Assembly: GCA_023432655.1 (NCBI GenBank)
Contig: JAEYUK010000277.1
Span: 1 to 8,298, forward strand
Reading direction: 5' to 3'
DNA length: 8,298 nt
Origin: Pseudomonadota bacterium
GTDB lineage: Bacteria > Bdellovibrionota > Bacteriovoracia > Bacteriovoracales > Bacteriovoracaceae
Shown here: positions 1 to 6,136 of the stretch, piece after piece
Position numbering within the stretch: the stretch's first letter is position 1
How the letters are laid out: each line of letters starts with the position of its first letter
Notes under the pieces: generated by a model
What the model was told of the DNA's origin: nothing
Database searches by the model: none
The model's input: only the letters and a program-made list of their open reading frames with translations
Made by a program: the position numbers and the translations under genes

Positions 1-591
1 AGGCGGCGTCGAGCGGGATGGATCAACTGTGATCAAGAGATTTTTTGACTTAAAGTCATGGATGATCTTCTGGCATAAAGATTCACTGAAAAGTCCTTTG
101 CCGTAGTCTTCAATAATAAGTGCACCATGAGTTGCAGAAAACTCATTAATCCGAGAAGTCACTTTACGGTTAATCTCTTCAGACAGTCCGTCTTTTGTTT
201 CATAGTCAATGCGACAGATCTGCTGAGTTGCGGTTGTGACTCGCTCTTTATAAGTTGTGTGCCGGGAGGAATCTCGCACTAGTCCCCACGTTTTAAGTCC
301 GCGCTCTTCCAGAAGGTGCTCAACTAAACTAGCTCGAGCATCGTCGCCGATAACTCCACATAAAGTTGAGTTAACTTCCAAACACTTTAAATTGTCGGAA
401 ACGTTTGCTGCCAGTCCTAGTTTGTTCCATTCTTTCTCGACTTCTAAAACAGGTACCGGTGCTTCTGGTGAAATTCTTTTAACTTCGCCAAAAGTGTATT
501 TATCTACCCCTAAGTCACCAACAACTAAAACTGGTTTTAGGTTTTGAAATTGAGAGACAATATTTTCAAATTTTTCAGGTGTTAAAATCAT
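1..591 (-). CDS. rfaE1: RfaE/HldE-type D-glycero-beta-D-manno-heptose-7-phosphate kinase (PfkB fold), 3' end beyond window
   Basis: The first 197 codons of a PfkB-family sugar kinase are present; the gene continues past the left edge. Visible family landmarks, in order, are GDLGVDKY (25-32), RISPEAPVPVLEV (39-51), LGLAANVSDNL (58-68), IGDD (81-84), TTYKERV (112-118), QQICRIDYE (123-131), EDYGKG (161-166) and VDPSR (189-193). RISPEAPVP followed later by QQxxRID and DYGKG is the signature of the kinase domain of HldE/RfaE rather than of fructokinase or ribokinase. The enzyme phosphorylates heptose 7-phosphate at C1 on the way to ADP-heptose for lipopolysaccharide core, in the cytoplasm. The ATP-site half, and any fused nucleotidyltransferase domain, lie outside the window, so HldA and bifunctional HldE cannot be told apart. 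The ATG at 591-589 overlaps the cmk stop (ATGA), which suggests translational coupling. One oddity is that the usual GGAANV motif reads GLAANV (Leu60). Confidence 0.88.
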   Translation of the reverse strand, partial: MILTPEKFENIVSQFQNLKPVLVVGDLGVDKYTFGEVKRISPEAPVPVLEVEKEWNKLGLAANVSDNLKCLEVNSTLCGVIGDDARASLVEHLLEERGLKTWGLVRDSSRHTTYKERVTTATQQICRIDYETKDGLSEEINRKVTSRINEFSATHGALIIEDYGKGLFSESLCQKIIHDFKSKNLLITVDPSRSTPP

Positions 592-1289
592 GAATTAACC
601 TTTCTTTCATTCCACAGTGCCACTATTTCATCAACGATTTGAGGAATGGTCTTCCCCGTTGAATCTAGCTCAACTCCATCGTGAGCTTTCTTTAAGGGAG
701 CAATCTCCCGATTCATATCTTCATAATCTCTTTCAATAATATCTTTAAGGATCAAATCGTAATCAAGATCCGTTTGTCCACGCTCTTGCAGTTCTGATAA
801 ACGACGGTGAGCACGCTCCTCCGGAGAAGCAGTTAAAAAAACTTTTAAAACCGCTTCTGGAAAAATAACAGTACCAATGTCTCTTCCATCAAGAATCGCC
901 GGACGGTCTTTAACAATCGTCCTTTGCCAATCTTTCAGAAAATCTCTAATGACTTTATGCTTAGAAACCTGAGAGGCAAGTTTTGATACATGATGCTCAC
1001 GGATCACATCGGTGAGATTCAAATTATCCAACAGGATAAGAACTCCAGGCTCAGGCGCAAACTGAAAACGATGTTCCACAAAAAATTTGCGAATCTTTTC
1101 TTCTTCTTCAGTTGTTAAGTGGCCTTTAGTGAAGTCAATTCCAGTGTGTTGAAGAGCATAGGCCGTGGCCCGAAACATCGCTCCTGTGTCTATGTAAATC
1201 AGATTCAATTTTTGAGCGATCATCTTTGCGACAGTTGACTTGCCGCTCCCAGAAGGCCCATCAAGAGCAATAACTTGGTCTTTCTTCAT
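588..1289 (-). CDS. cmk: Cytidylate kinase
   Basis: This 233-residue protein is close to the usual length for bacterial CMP kinase, which uses ATP to turn (d)CMP into (d)CDP in the cytoplasm. The P-loop is GPSGSGKST (residues 11-19), preceded by ALD. The CMP-side motif DTGAMFRA follows at about 35-42. DGRDIGTVIFPEA, the most diagnostic cmk stretch, lies at about 134-146, followed by the lid region with ERAHRR. The C-terminal YEDMNREIAPLKKA segment is also typical of Cmk. Nothing key is missing. The gene lies 28 nt after the chorismate mutase-like gene, and its TGA stop is shared with the ATG of the downstream heptose kinase (ATGA). No strong Shine-Dalgarno precedes the ATG. A weak AT-rich inverted repeat (TAAATC / GATTTA) sits just upstream in the mRNA. 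Confidence is high. Confidence 0.97.
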   Translation of the reverse strand: MKKDQVIALDGPSGSGKSTVAKMIAQKLNLIYIDTGAMFRATAYALQHTGIDFTKGHLTTEEEEKIRKFFVEHRFQFAPEPGVLILLDNLNLTDVIREHHVSKLASQVSKHKVIRDFLKDWQRTIVKDRPAILDGRDIGTVIFPEAVLKVFLTASPEERAHRRLSELQERGQTDLDYDLILKDIIERDYEDMNREIAPLKKAHDGVELDSTGKTIPQIVDEIVALWNERKVNS

Positions 1290-1317
1290 AGTGCTAAATC
1301 TTAAGGATTTAAAGGGA

Positions 1318-1755
1318 CTAAGGCAATGAGAAGTCTTTTAAAAAACTAAATTCACCGGAAAACTGAAGTCGTTTAAAAAAATCAGGGCGAGATGATTTTA
1401 GTATCAAGGGATTTATCATTTCAAAAAGTTCATGGGAAGGATTCTGAAGATGAACAAGTTGTGACCATGCAGGATAAGAGCCTGGTGCCATGGCCATGGC
1501 CTGGTCTTCCATAATAAGTGAGAAGGCCAGTAATTCTTTAATCGTGCACGCCTTCAATTGATCGTGAAAAAGCGTAAAGACACTCATCTCGCGCTCAGGA
1601 TCAAAATGCGAATAACGCCCCTTAGATTCTTTATACTCCTGGATCTTTACGCAAAGATGTCTGCGCTCAGCAATTGTTAAAAACAACTCTGAATTAAGCT
1701 GTGCCAGGGCTTCTCTTAATTGGGCCAGTTCAGATTCTCGGGATGAAGGTGACAT
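1318..1755 (-). CDS. Chorismate mutase-like protein (AroQ / CM type II fold) with C-terminal extension
   Basis: Residues 8-90 of this 145-residue protein align by eye with the AroQ-class chorismate mutase helical domain, which converts chorismate to prephenate for Phe/Tyr synthesis. Matches include LREAL (Arg14, equivalent to E. coli PheA Arg11), TIAERRHL (Arg31, equivalent to Arg28), Lys42 (equivalent to Lys39), and FDPERE (Glu54, equivalent to Glu52), followed by the ending helix [10 protein letters not shown]. Two positions look non-canonical: the residue aligned to E. coli Asp48 is His50, and the residue aligned to Gln88 is Met89. About 50 further residues (95-145) have no match I recognise. 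The start overlaps the upstream transglycosylase by 26 nt and has no obvious Shine-Dalgarno, so translation may depend on coupling. It lies upstream of cmk. Family membership is fairly secure; enzymatic activity is not. Confidence 0.72.
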   Translation of the reverse strand: MSPSSRESELAQLREALAQLNSELFLTIAERRHLCVKIQEYKESKGRYSHFDPEREMSVFTLFHDQLKACTIKELLAFSLIMEDQAMAMAPGSYPAWSQLVHLQNPSHELFEMINPLILKSSRPDFFKRLQFSGEFSFLKDFSLP

Positions 1756-2575
1756 CGGAGTTTTGACTCAGTGTTTTGGTTATGTGGTAATAATTTTTAA
1801 GGACTTTATCCAGATAATGGTTCTTTTTTCCAACCGGCATATTATTTTTAAGCCGGCTCTTAGTCCAGTTTGGTCCCATGTTATAGGCCACTGTAGCATA
1901 GTAATGATTATAATTAAAGGCCTCTAATAGACCTTTGAGATAATAAATTCCTACTTCAAGATTCCTAAGTTTTGAGACTAATTTTGAGTATCCAAGATCA
2001 TAAAAAGTTCGGCCATATTGAAAACGAAGATAGTCCTCACCGCGGTCCGACTCCAATGAGTACCCTTCTTTCTTCATTTCTGCGAGAGTCCCCATGTAAG
2101 TTTTCGGCATCACCTGCATGAGTCCTTTGGCCCCTTTCTTTGAAATTGAGTCATGCTTGAAATGACTCTCGGTCCACATCACGGAGAGAACCCAGAACGG
2201 ATCAAGCTGATGTTTTTCACATAGGACCAGAACTGGTCTCACAACTTGCCTTACGTTATCTCTTAACTCAGGGGGAAATAACTCAATGATCTGCTCCTCT
2301 GCTTCATCATAAGAGCTATTCATAAAGAAATTGATATCCCCTATGAAAAATCCCAAGCTATCGCTTTTGAAACGATATGTTTTTTGACGCTTAAATCCAA
2401 AGTGAAACTTTTCAGGATAGAGGGCACGTAGAGTGAATGAACTGAAAAGCACAAGTGAGAGAAGAGGAATTTTGTAAGTGGAGAAGAAAGAGCTTAGGAT
2501 TGACTCCTTTTGCTTTTCCTCCGCCGAGACGCTTAGAGTCTTTAAAACTCTAGTTTCTCCGGTCGTTTGTTCCAT
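1730..2575 (-). CDS. Membrane-anchored lytic transglycosylase (SLT / GH23 fold)
   Basis: This 281-residue protein has one hydrophobic segment near the N-terminus (about 36-48, [13 protein letters not shown]) after a short hydrophilic lead. That predicts a signal anchor with the catalytic domain in the periplasm. Residues about 112-270 carry the soluble lytic transglycosylase motifs: the WTESHF block with the probable catalytic acid Glu136, then KGLMQVMP (150-157), [11 protein letters not shown] (205-215) and VAYNMGP (229-235, the family's AYNAG-P block). Such enzymes cleave the MurNAc-GlcNAc bond of peptidoglycan, leaving 1,6-anhydroMurNAc ends. The start ATG has an acceptable ribosome binding site (GCGAGGG, 3-4 nt away). 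It is the first gene of the leftward cluster and overlaps the next gene. A TATAAG box only 9 nt before the ATG has a poor -35 at 17 bp and would give an almost leaderless mRNA, so I do not call it. The exact GH23 subfamily is not assigned. Confidence 0.9.
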   Translation of the reverse strand: MEQTTGETRVLKTLSVSAEEKQKESILSSFFSTYKIPLLSLVLFSSFTLRALYPEKFHFGFKRQKTYRFKSDSLGFFIGDINFFMNSSYDEAEEQIIELFPPELRDNVRQVVRPVLVLCEKHQLDPFWVLSVMWTESHFKHDSISKKGAKGLMQVMPKTYMGTLAEMKKEGYSLESDRGEDYLRFQYGRTFYDLGYSKLVSKLRNLEVGIYYLKGLLEAFNYNHYYATVAYNMGPNWTKSRLKNNMPVGKKNHYLDKVLKNYYHITKTLSQNSDVTFIPRI

Positions 2576-2641
2576 ACGCCCTCGCTTATATCTAACCCGG
2601 TCCTAAAAAGCAAATTCCCTTGACCAAGCTTAGATAAACCA

Positions 2642-2669
2642 TTGAAGATTAATACTGCGATTTTACCAT
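2642..2669 (+). promoter_or_regulatory. Possible sigma70-like promoter in the divergent intergenic region (2576-2700)
   Basis: The 125-bp gap between the leftward transglycosylase and the rightward DUF255 gene must hold both promoters. The best rightward pair I can propose is TTGAAG (2642-2647) and TACCAT (2664-2669) with 16 bp between them; each box matches 4 of 6 consensus bases. An alternative -35, TTGACC at 2620-2625, has only a poor -10 (GAAGAT) 18 bp away. No operator-like palindrome or hairpin stands out, and no small ORF is supported. Both proposals are weak pattern matches. Confidence 0.25.
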
Positions 2670-2700
2670 TCCTACTCTCTTCACCAAATTTCGAGGTTTT

Positions 2701-4734
2701 ATGAGTGAAAATAATTTACGTTTTGAGAATTCATTATATCTGAAGCAACATGCTGAAAATCCTATTCATTGGCAGGCCTATGGAGAGCAACCCCTTAATA
2801 AAGCAAAAGAACTAAACAGGCCCATATTTCTGTCAATCGGATACTCTTCATGTCACTGGTGTCATGTTATGGCCCATGAATCTTTTGAGAATGTGGAAAC
2901 GGCCAACTTCTTAAATGAGCATTTTGTATCGATTAAAATTGATAGAGAAGAATACCCAGATCTCGATCATTATTATCAGAGTGCCTGTTCCATCATGACC
3001 GGTCGTGGAGGCTGGCCTCTGAGTGTCTTCTTAACTCCCGATGGAAAACCCTTTTTTGTTGGAACCTATTTCCCGAACAAGGCCCGTCAAGGAATGCCGG
3101 CCTTTATGGATGTCTTAAAACAGATTAGTGATAACTGGAAAACCAACCCATCTCAGATTATCGAGAACGCTAATAAGCTGGTTGAAGAAATTAAAAAGCC
3201 CATTTCTCTTGAGAAAAAAATCGAGTTCCAAGGTCACTTTCCTGGGCCATCTGCGATTATGAATGCTTTGAAAAATTACGCCGACGTAAAAAATGGCGGA
3301 TATGGGCAAGCTCCAAAATTCCCTCATTTTTCTTTTTATGAATGGGCCTGCGAACAAATTCTTGAAGGAATGATACCTCAAGAACAAGGGCAGCATATTG
3401 TAGAGACAATTGAAAAGATGCTTATGGGAGGTCTCTTTGACCATGCCAAGGGCGGGATTCACCGTTACTCGGTAGATGATAAATTTCTGGTCCCGCATTT
3501 TGAAAAGATGCTCTACGACCAGGCAGGACTTTTAAAAGTATTAGCGAAGCTCAGTCAGTTCTACCCTTCCCCACTTGTTTTTGACGGCATCCTTCAGACT
3601 CTTGATTACTTAAAATCAGAAATGATTGCTGAAGAAAATTACTTCTTCGCAGCTCAGGATGCGGACTCAGAAGGGACTGAAGGACTTTATTTCACTTATA
3701 CTAAAGAAGAATTTGAACAGAGTTTTGAAGACGCTCCACCTGAGCAAAAAATTAAACTCGATAAGTACCTTGAGATGTTTAACATCACTGAAAAAGGTAA
3801 CTTTGAACATGGTCTGAATGTTCTTTCATTGAATCCGGCCATGAAAGCACAATATTACACTCAAGACGGCTGGCAAGAAGTTCGAGACATCAGAAGAAGA
3901 CTTTTAGAGCAAAGAAAACTTCGCATGCCGCCGGCAACAGATAGAAAGGGCATCGCTGCCTGGAACTACATGCTCTTATCGGCACTTGCGGACGTGGTTC
4001 AGTATTGTCCAGTTGCTGTTATTCAAAACCAGGCCTTTGAAATCATCAAAGAAACTGTTGAAGGGTGCTTAAAGCAATTCATTCGATTGAATGAAAGTGA
4101 CAAGCATATTTTAAGACATACTAATACACTGGAGAAGCAAGCTATCTATCTCGAAGATTATGTGAATTTCTGTGACGCCCAGTTAAGACTTTATGAAGTG
4201 ACAGGGAATCAGATTTTCAAAAAGAATGCTATCGAGACTCTGGATTTTACTATTCAGAACTTTATTAAAGACGGAGAAGTCTACATGACCTCCCTTAATG
4301 GCTCCACTCCAGGAATAGACAATATGACTGCTCCCTATTTTGATCAGTCTTATCGTTCGCCCGTCATGACATTAGTTCTCCTCTTATCGAGATTCGCTCT
4401 TTTTAATCCGGCCTATGCACCAGCGAATATTTTAAAAGACAAATTTGAAAATCTCCCACAATACGCTCTTACCAATCCATTGGGCCACGGGGAAGGACTA
4501 CGTGCTCTGACTTATCCACAAGAAATTTTCCGTAAAATAGAAGTTCCAACAGAGTGGCTGGAAAAAGAAGAATTCCTTAATATCCGCACTCACTTCTTCT
4601 CAAGGTTTGTGATGGACTATCACGATAGAAAAGATGATAGCTACCAACTCTGCACTACCAGTGCTTGTGAAACCTCCGGCAAAGGTCTCGAACAGTTTCA
4701 GAATCTTTTTCAAATGAAGGAAGTTAATGCTTAA
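2701..4734 (+). CDS. DUF255 / YyaL (SSP411-like) thioredoxin-domain protein
   Basis: This 677-residue protein has the full length of the family. The N-terminal ~160 residues form the DUF255 thioredoxin-like domain: NSLYLKQHAENPIHW (10-24), then PIFLSIGYSSCHWCHVM (41-57) with the CxxC pair Cys51/Cys54, IDREEYPDLD (80-89) and GGWPLSVFL with its probable cis-proline (103-111). The rest is the (alpha/alpha)6-barrel part related to N-acylglucosamine 2-epimerases and glycosidases. It shows APKFPH, HRYSVDDKFLVPHFEKMLYDQ, the DADSEGTEG stretch, DRKGIAAWN and a C-terminal C-TTSAC motif. No signal peptide is seen, so it is probably cytoplasmic. The biochemical role of this conserved family is not well established; thiol redox or sugar chemistry are both only suggested. 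The ATG follows GAGG at 5 nt spacing. Its last 8 nt overlap the CoA-transferase start. Confidence 0.93.
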   Translation: MSENNLRFENSLYLKQHAENPIHWQAYGEQPLNKAKELNRPIFLSIGYSSCHWCHVMAHESFENVETANFLNEHFVSIKIDREEYPDLDHYYQSACSIMTGRGGWPLSVFLTPDGKPFFVGTYFPNKARQGMPAFMDVLKQISDNWKTNPSQIIENANKLVEEIKKPISLEKKIEFQGHFPGPSAIMNALKNYADVKNGGYGQAPKFPHFSFYEWACEQILEGMIPQEQGQHIVETIEKMLMGGLFDHAKGGIHRYSVDDKFLVPHFEKMLYDQAGLLKVLAKLSQFYPSPLVFDGILQTLDYLKSEMIAEENYFFAAQDADSEGTEGLYFTYTKEEFEQSFEDAPPEQKIKLDKYLEMFNITEKGNFEHGLNVLSLNPAMKAQYYTQDGWQEVRDIRRRLLEQRKLRMPPATDRKGIAAWNYMLLSALADVVQYCPVAVIQNQAFEIIKETVEGCLKQFIRLNESDKHILRHTNTLEKQAIYLEDYVNFCDAQLRLYEVTGNQIFKKNAIETLDFTIQNFIKDGEVYMTSLNGSTPGIDNMTAPYFDQSYRSPVMTLVLLLSRFALFNPAYAPANILKDKFENLPQYALTNPLGHGEGLRALTYPQEIFRKIEVPTEWLEKEEFLNIRTHFFSRFVMDYHDRKDDSYQLCTTSACETSGKGLEQFQNLFQMKEVNA

Positions 4735-5644
4735 AGGTATTAAGATCCTCGACTTTACTCATCGTCTTCCCGGTCCTCTGGCCGGGAAGATCTTAAAAGA
4801 CCTGGGCGCTGAGGTCATTAAGGTTGAAGACATTAAACATAAGGATCCATTTCTCTCTGGTTCCTTTTCAGAATTTGATCAGAGCTTTGAGAGCTGGTAC
4901 GAAGAATTAAACCGAAATAAAAAAATTATCCGTCTTGATTTTAAGGCCCCTGACATCAAGGACCAGATAAAAACCTTGATAGCTGATGCTCAAGGACTCC
5001 TCCTGTCTTTAGGTCCCAAACTGAAAACTAACCTGGGTCTTAACGACGATAATTTAAAAGATCTTCCATTAGCGGTTGTGGAGCTTGAAGCCTCCTCTAC
5101 CCACAATAAGGCCATGCACGATCTCAACGCTCTGGCGATCAGTGGTTATTTGTCCTTACATGTGGCCCATGAGAATGCGCCAATCGTTGCCCCTCCATTT
5201 ATGCCAGTGGCAGGTATTGCCTTTGGTCAGCAGGTCGCAACTCAGTTACTGGCAAATATCATTGAGACCATGCGAACTAAAAAATTTGTTAAATCAGTAA
5301 GTTATCTTCATGACACAACTGATGCTATTTTTCATCCTTTCTGGTCTGCCACTCTTCGAGGACAAAAAAAGACAAAATTCCTGCATAATGGTGCTTATCC
5401 ATGCTACTCTCTGTACCGCACTTTAGACGGCCAGTATGTGGCAGTGGCCGCCGTGGAAGAGAAATTTTGGCAAAATCTTACAGAGACATTTTCCATTAAT
5501 CTTCCACTCGAACGAAGGTTTGAAACGAACGAAGATGCTTTCAATGCAGTTGCATCAGTGTTTGCCAAACTAAGTTTAGACGAGATAGAAAAGAGAACTC
5601 AAAATAAAGAACTATGTTTATCAATAGTCAGAAAAATAAGCTGA
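4727..5644 (+). CDS. Divergent, short family III CoA-transferase (CaiB/BaiF, AMACR-like)
   Basis: The N-terminus LKGIKILDFTHRLPGPLAGKILKDLGAEVIKVE is split here only by description: residues 2-20 hold the PGPLAG motif and 21-34 the DLGAEVIKVE motif of CaiB/BaiF enzymes. These move CoA between acids or racemise 2-methylacyl-CoAs. RNKKIIRLDFK (63-73) fits the family RGKxSxxLDLK block. MHDLNALAISGYL (130-142) matches the GHDINYLALSG block of alpha-methylacyl-CoA racemase, and NGAYPCYSLYRTLDGQYVAV (221-240) matches its GGAPFY-TYRTADG block. Two things are odd. Family members are usually about 360-430 residues, and this one is 305, ending early after the FAKLSLDEIEKR helix. The racemase stretch around its catalytic Asp (xLADFAGG) aligns with PVAGIAFG, putting Gly163 at the Asp position; the LTGWG loop is also shortened. 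Family is secure, but substrate and activity are unknown. It overlaps the DUF255 gene by 8 nt and lies 18 nt before slyD. Confidence 0.82.
   Translation: MLKGIKILDFTHRLPGPLAGKILKDLGAEVIKVEDIKHKDPFLSGSFSEFDQSFESWYEELNRNKKIIRLDFKAPDIKDQIKTLIADAQGLLLSLGPKLKTNLGLNDDNLKDLPLAVVELEASSTHNKAMHDLNALAISGYLSLHVAHENAPIVAPPFMPVAGIAFGQQVATQLLANIIETMRTKKFVKSVSYLHDTTDAIFHPFWSATLRGQKKTKFLHNGAYPCYSLYRTLDGQYVAVAAVEEKFWQNLTETFSINLPLERRFETNEDAFNAVASVFAKLSLDEIEKRTQNKELCLSIVRKIS
4765..4790 (+). repeat. Perfect 9-bp inverted repeat (hairpin) near the start of the CoA-transferase gene
   Basis: TCTTCCCGG (4765-4773) and CCGGGAAGA (4782-4790) are exact reverse complements. In the mRNA, a U-G wobble (4774/4781) and a C-G pair (4775/4780) extend the stem to 11 pairs around a CTCT loop. 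It lies about 40-65 nt into the gene, over the codons for the conserved RLPGPLAGK segment. No U-tract follows, so it is not a terminator. Protein constraint on PGPLAG could explain much of it. Confidence 0.5.
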
Positions 5645-5662
5645 CGTAAAATTGGAGATTCT

Positions 5663-6136
5663 ATGGCACGTGTTATTGGCTTTCATTATACCCTTACAGA
5701 TAAGTCTGGAACGACCCTAGACTCTTCAATTGGTGATGAGCCTCTTTACTTTCTTGAAGGCGCTCAACAAATTATTCCTGGTCTTGAAAAAGTAATCGCT
5801 CTTCTGAATGTTGGCGATAAAAGAAAAGTTGAAGTTAAAGCTCAGGACGCTTACGGCGATATTAACCCTGAACTAGTTGTAAAAGTTAAAAAGACTCAAT
5901 TTCCACCGGACGCTGATCTTCAAGTTGGCGATCAATTCCAGGTGAATAACGATGCTCACTCTCCAGTGTTCACTATCATGTCAGTAGACGCTGATGAAGT
6001 TACTGTAGACGGAAACCATCCAATGGCCGGCAAAGATCTTTTCTTTGACGTTGAAATCGTTGGTATGAGAGAAGCCACTGCAGAAGAAGTTTCTCATGGC
6101 CACGCTCACGGAGCTCACGGTCAAGGTCACCACTAA
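5663..6136 (+). CDS. slyD: SlyD-type FKBP peptidyl-prolyl cis-trans isomerase
   Basis: This 157-residue cytoplasmic FKBP isomerase and chaperone catalyses cis-trans isomerisation of X-Pro bonds. The first FKBP half is residues 1-66: VIGFHYTLTDKSGTTLDSS, then PLYFLEGAQQIIPGLE and KVEVKAQDAYGD. The insert-in-flap chaperone domain is about 70-114. The FKBP half resumes with DGNHPMAGKDLFFDVEIVG (116-134), the highly conserved SlyD block. The C-terminal tail from 145 carries six His in 13 residues (HGHAHGAHGQGHH), as in nickel-binding SlyD proteins, but it has no Cys, unlike the E. coli tail. The start has a good ribosome binding site (GGAG, 5 nt spacing) 18 nt after the CoA-transferase stop, so it is probably co-transcribed with the two genes upstream. 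Its TAA overlaps the stop of the converging epimerase gene by 4 bp. Confidence 0.95.
   Translation: MARVIGFHYTLTDKSGTTLDSSIGDEPLYFLEGAQQIIPGLEKVIALLNVGDKRKVEVKAQDAYGDINPELVVKVKKTQFPPDADLQVGDQFQVNNDAHSPVFTIMSVDADEVTVDGNHPMAGKDLFFDVEIVGMREATAEEVSHGHAHGAHGQGHH

Noticed and set aside
257..547. Rightward open frame of 96 codons
   Set aside because: It is antisense to the heptose kinase, whose motifs are unmistakable; the translated product is Ser/Thr/Lys-rich low complexity with no domain.
1294..1309. TAAATC / GATTTA-type inverted repeat between the mutase-like gene and cmk
   Set aside because: The stem is short and AU-only with no U-tract, so it is unlikely to terminate or regulate.
1486..1502. 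CCATGGCCATGG repeat resembling a designed or palindromic site
   Set aside because: It simply encodes Ala-Met-Ala-Met in the mutase-like gene; no other structure surrounds it.
3115..3498. Leftward open frame of 127 codons
   Set aside because: It lies wholly antisense within the DUF255 gene and shows no recognisable motif or ribosome binding site.
3626..3817. Rightward open frame of 63 codons
   Set aside because: It is an alternate frame of the DUF255 gene with Lys/Leu-rich sequence from AT-rich codons.
5076..5300. Rightward open frame of 74 codons
   Set aside because: It is an alternate frame inside the CoA-transferase, over its conserved HDLNALAISG block.
6094..6136. Short direct repeats (GCTCACGG) at the slyD end
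   Set aside because: They are explained by the His/Gly/Ala-rich metal-binding tail typical of SlyD.
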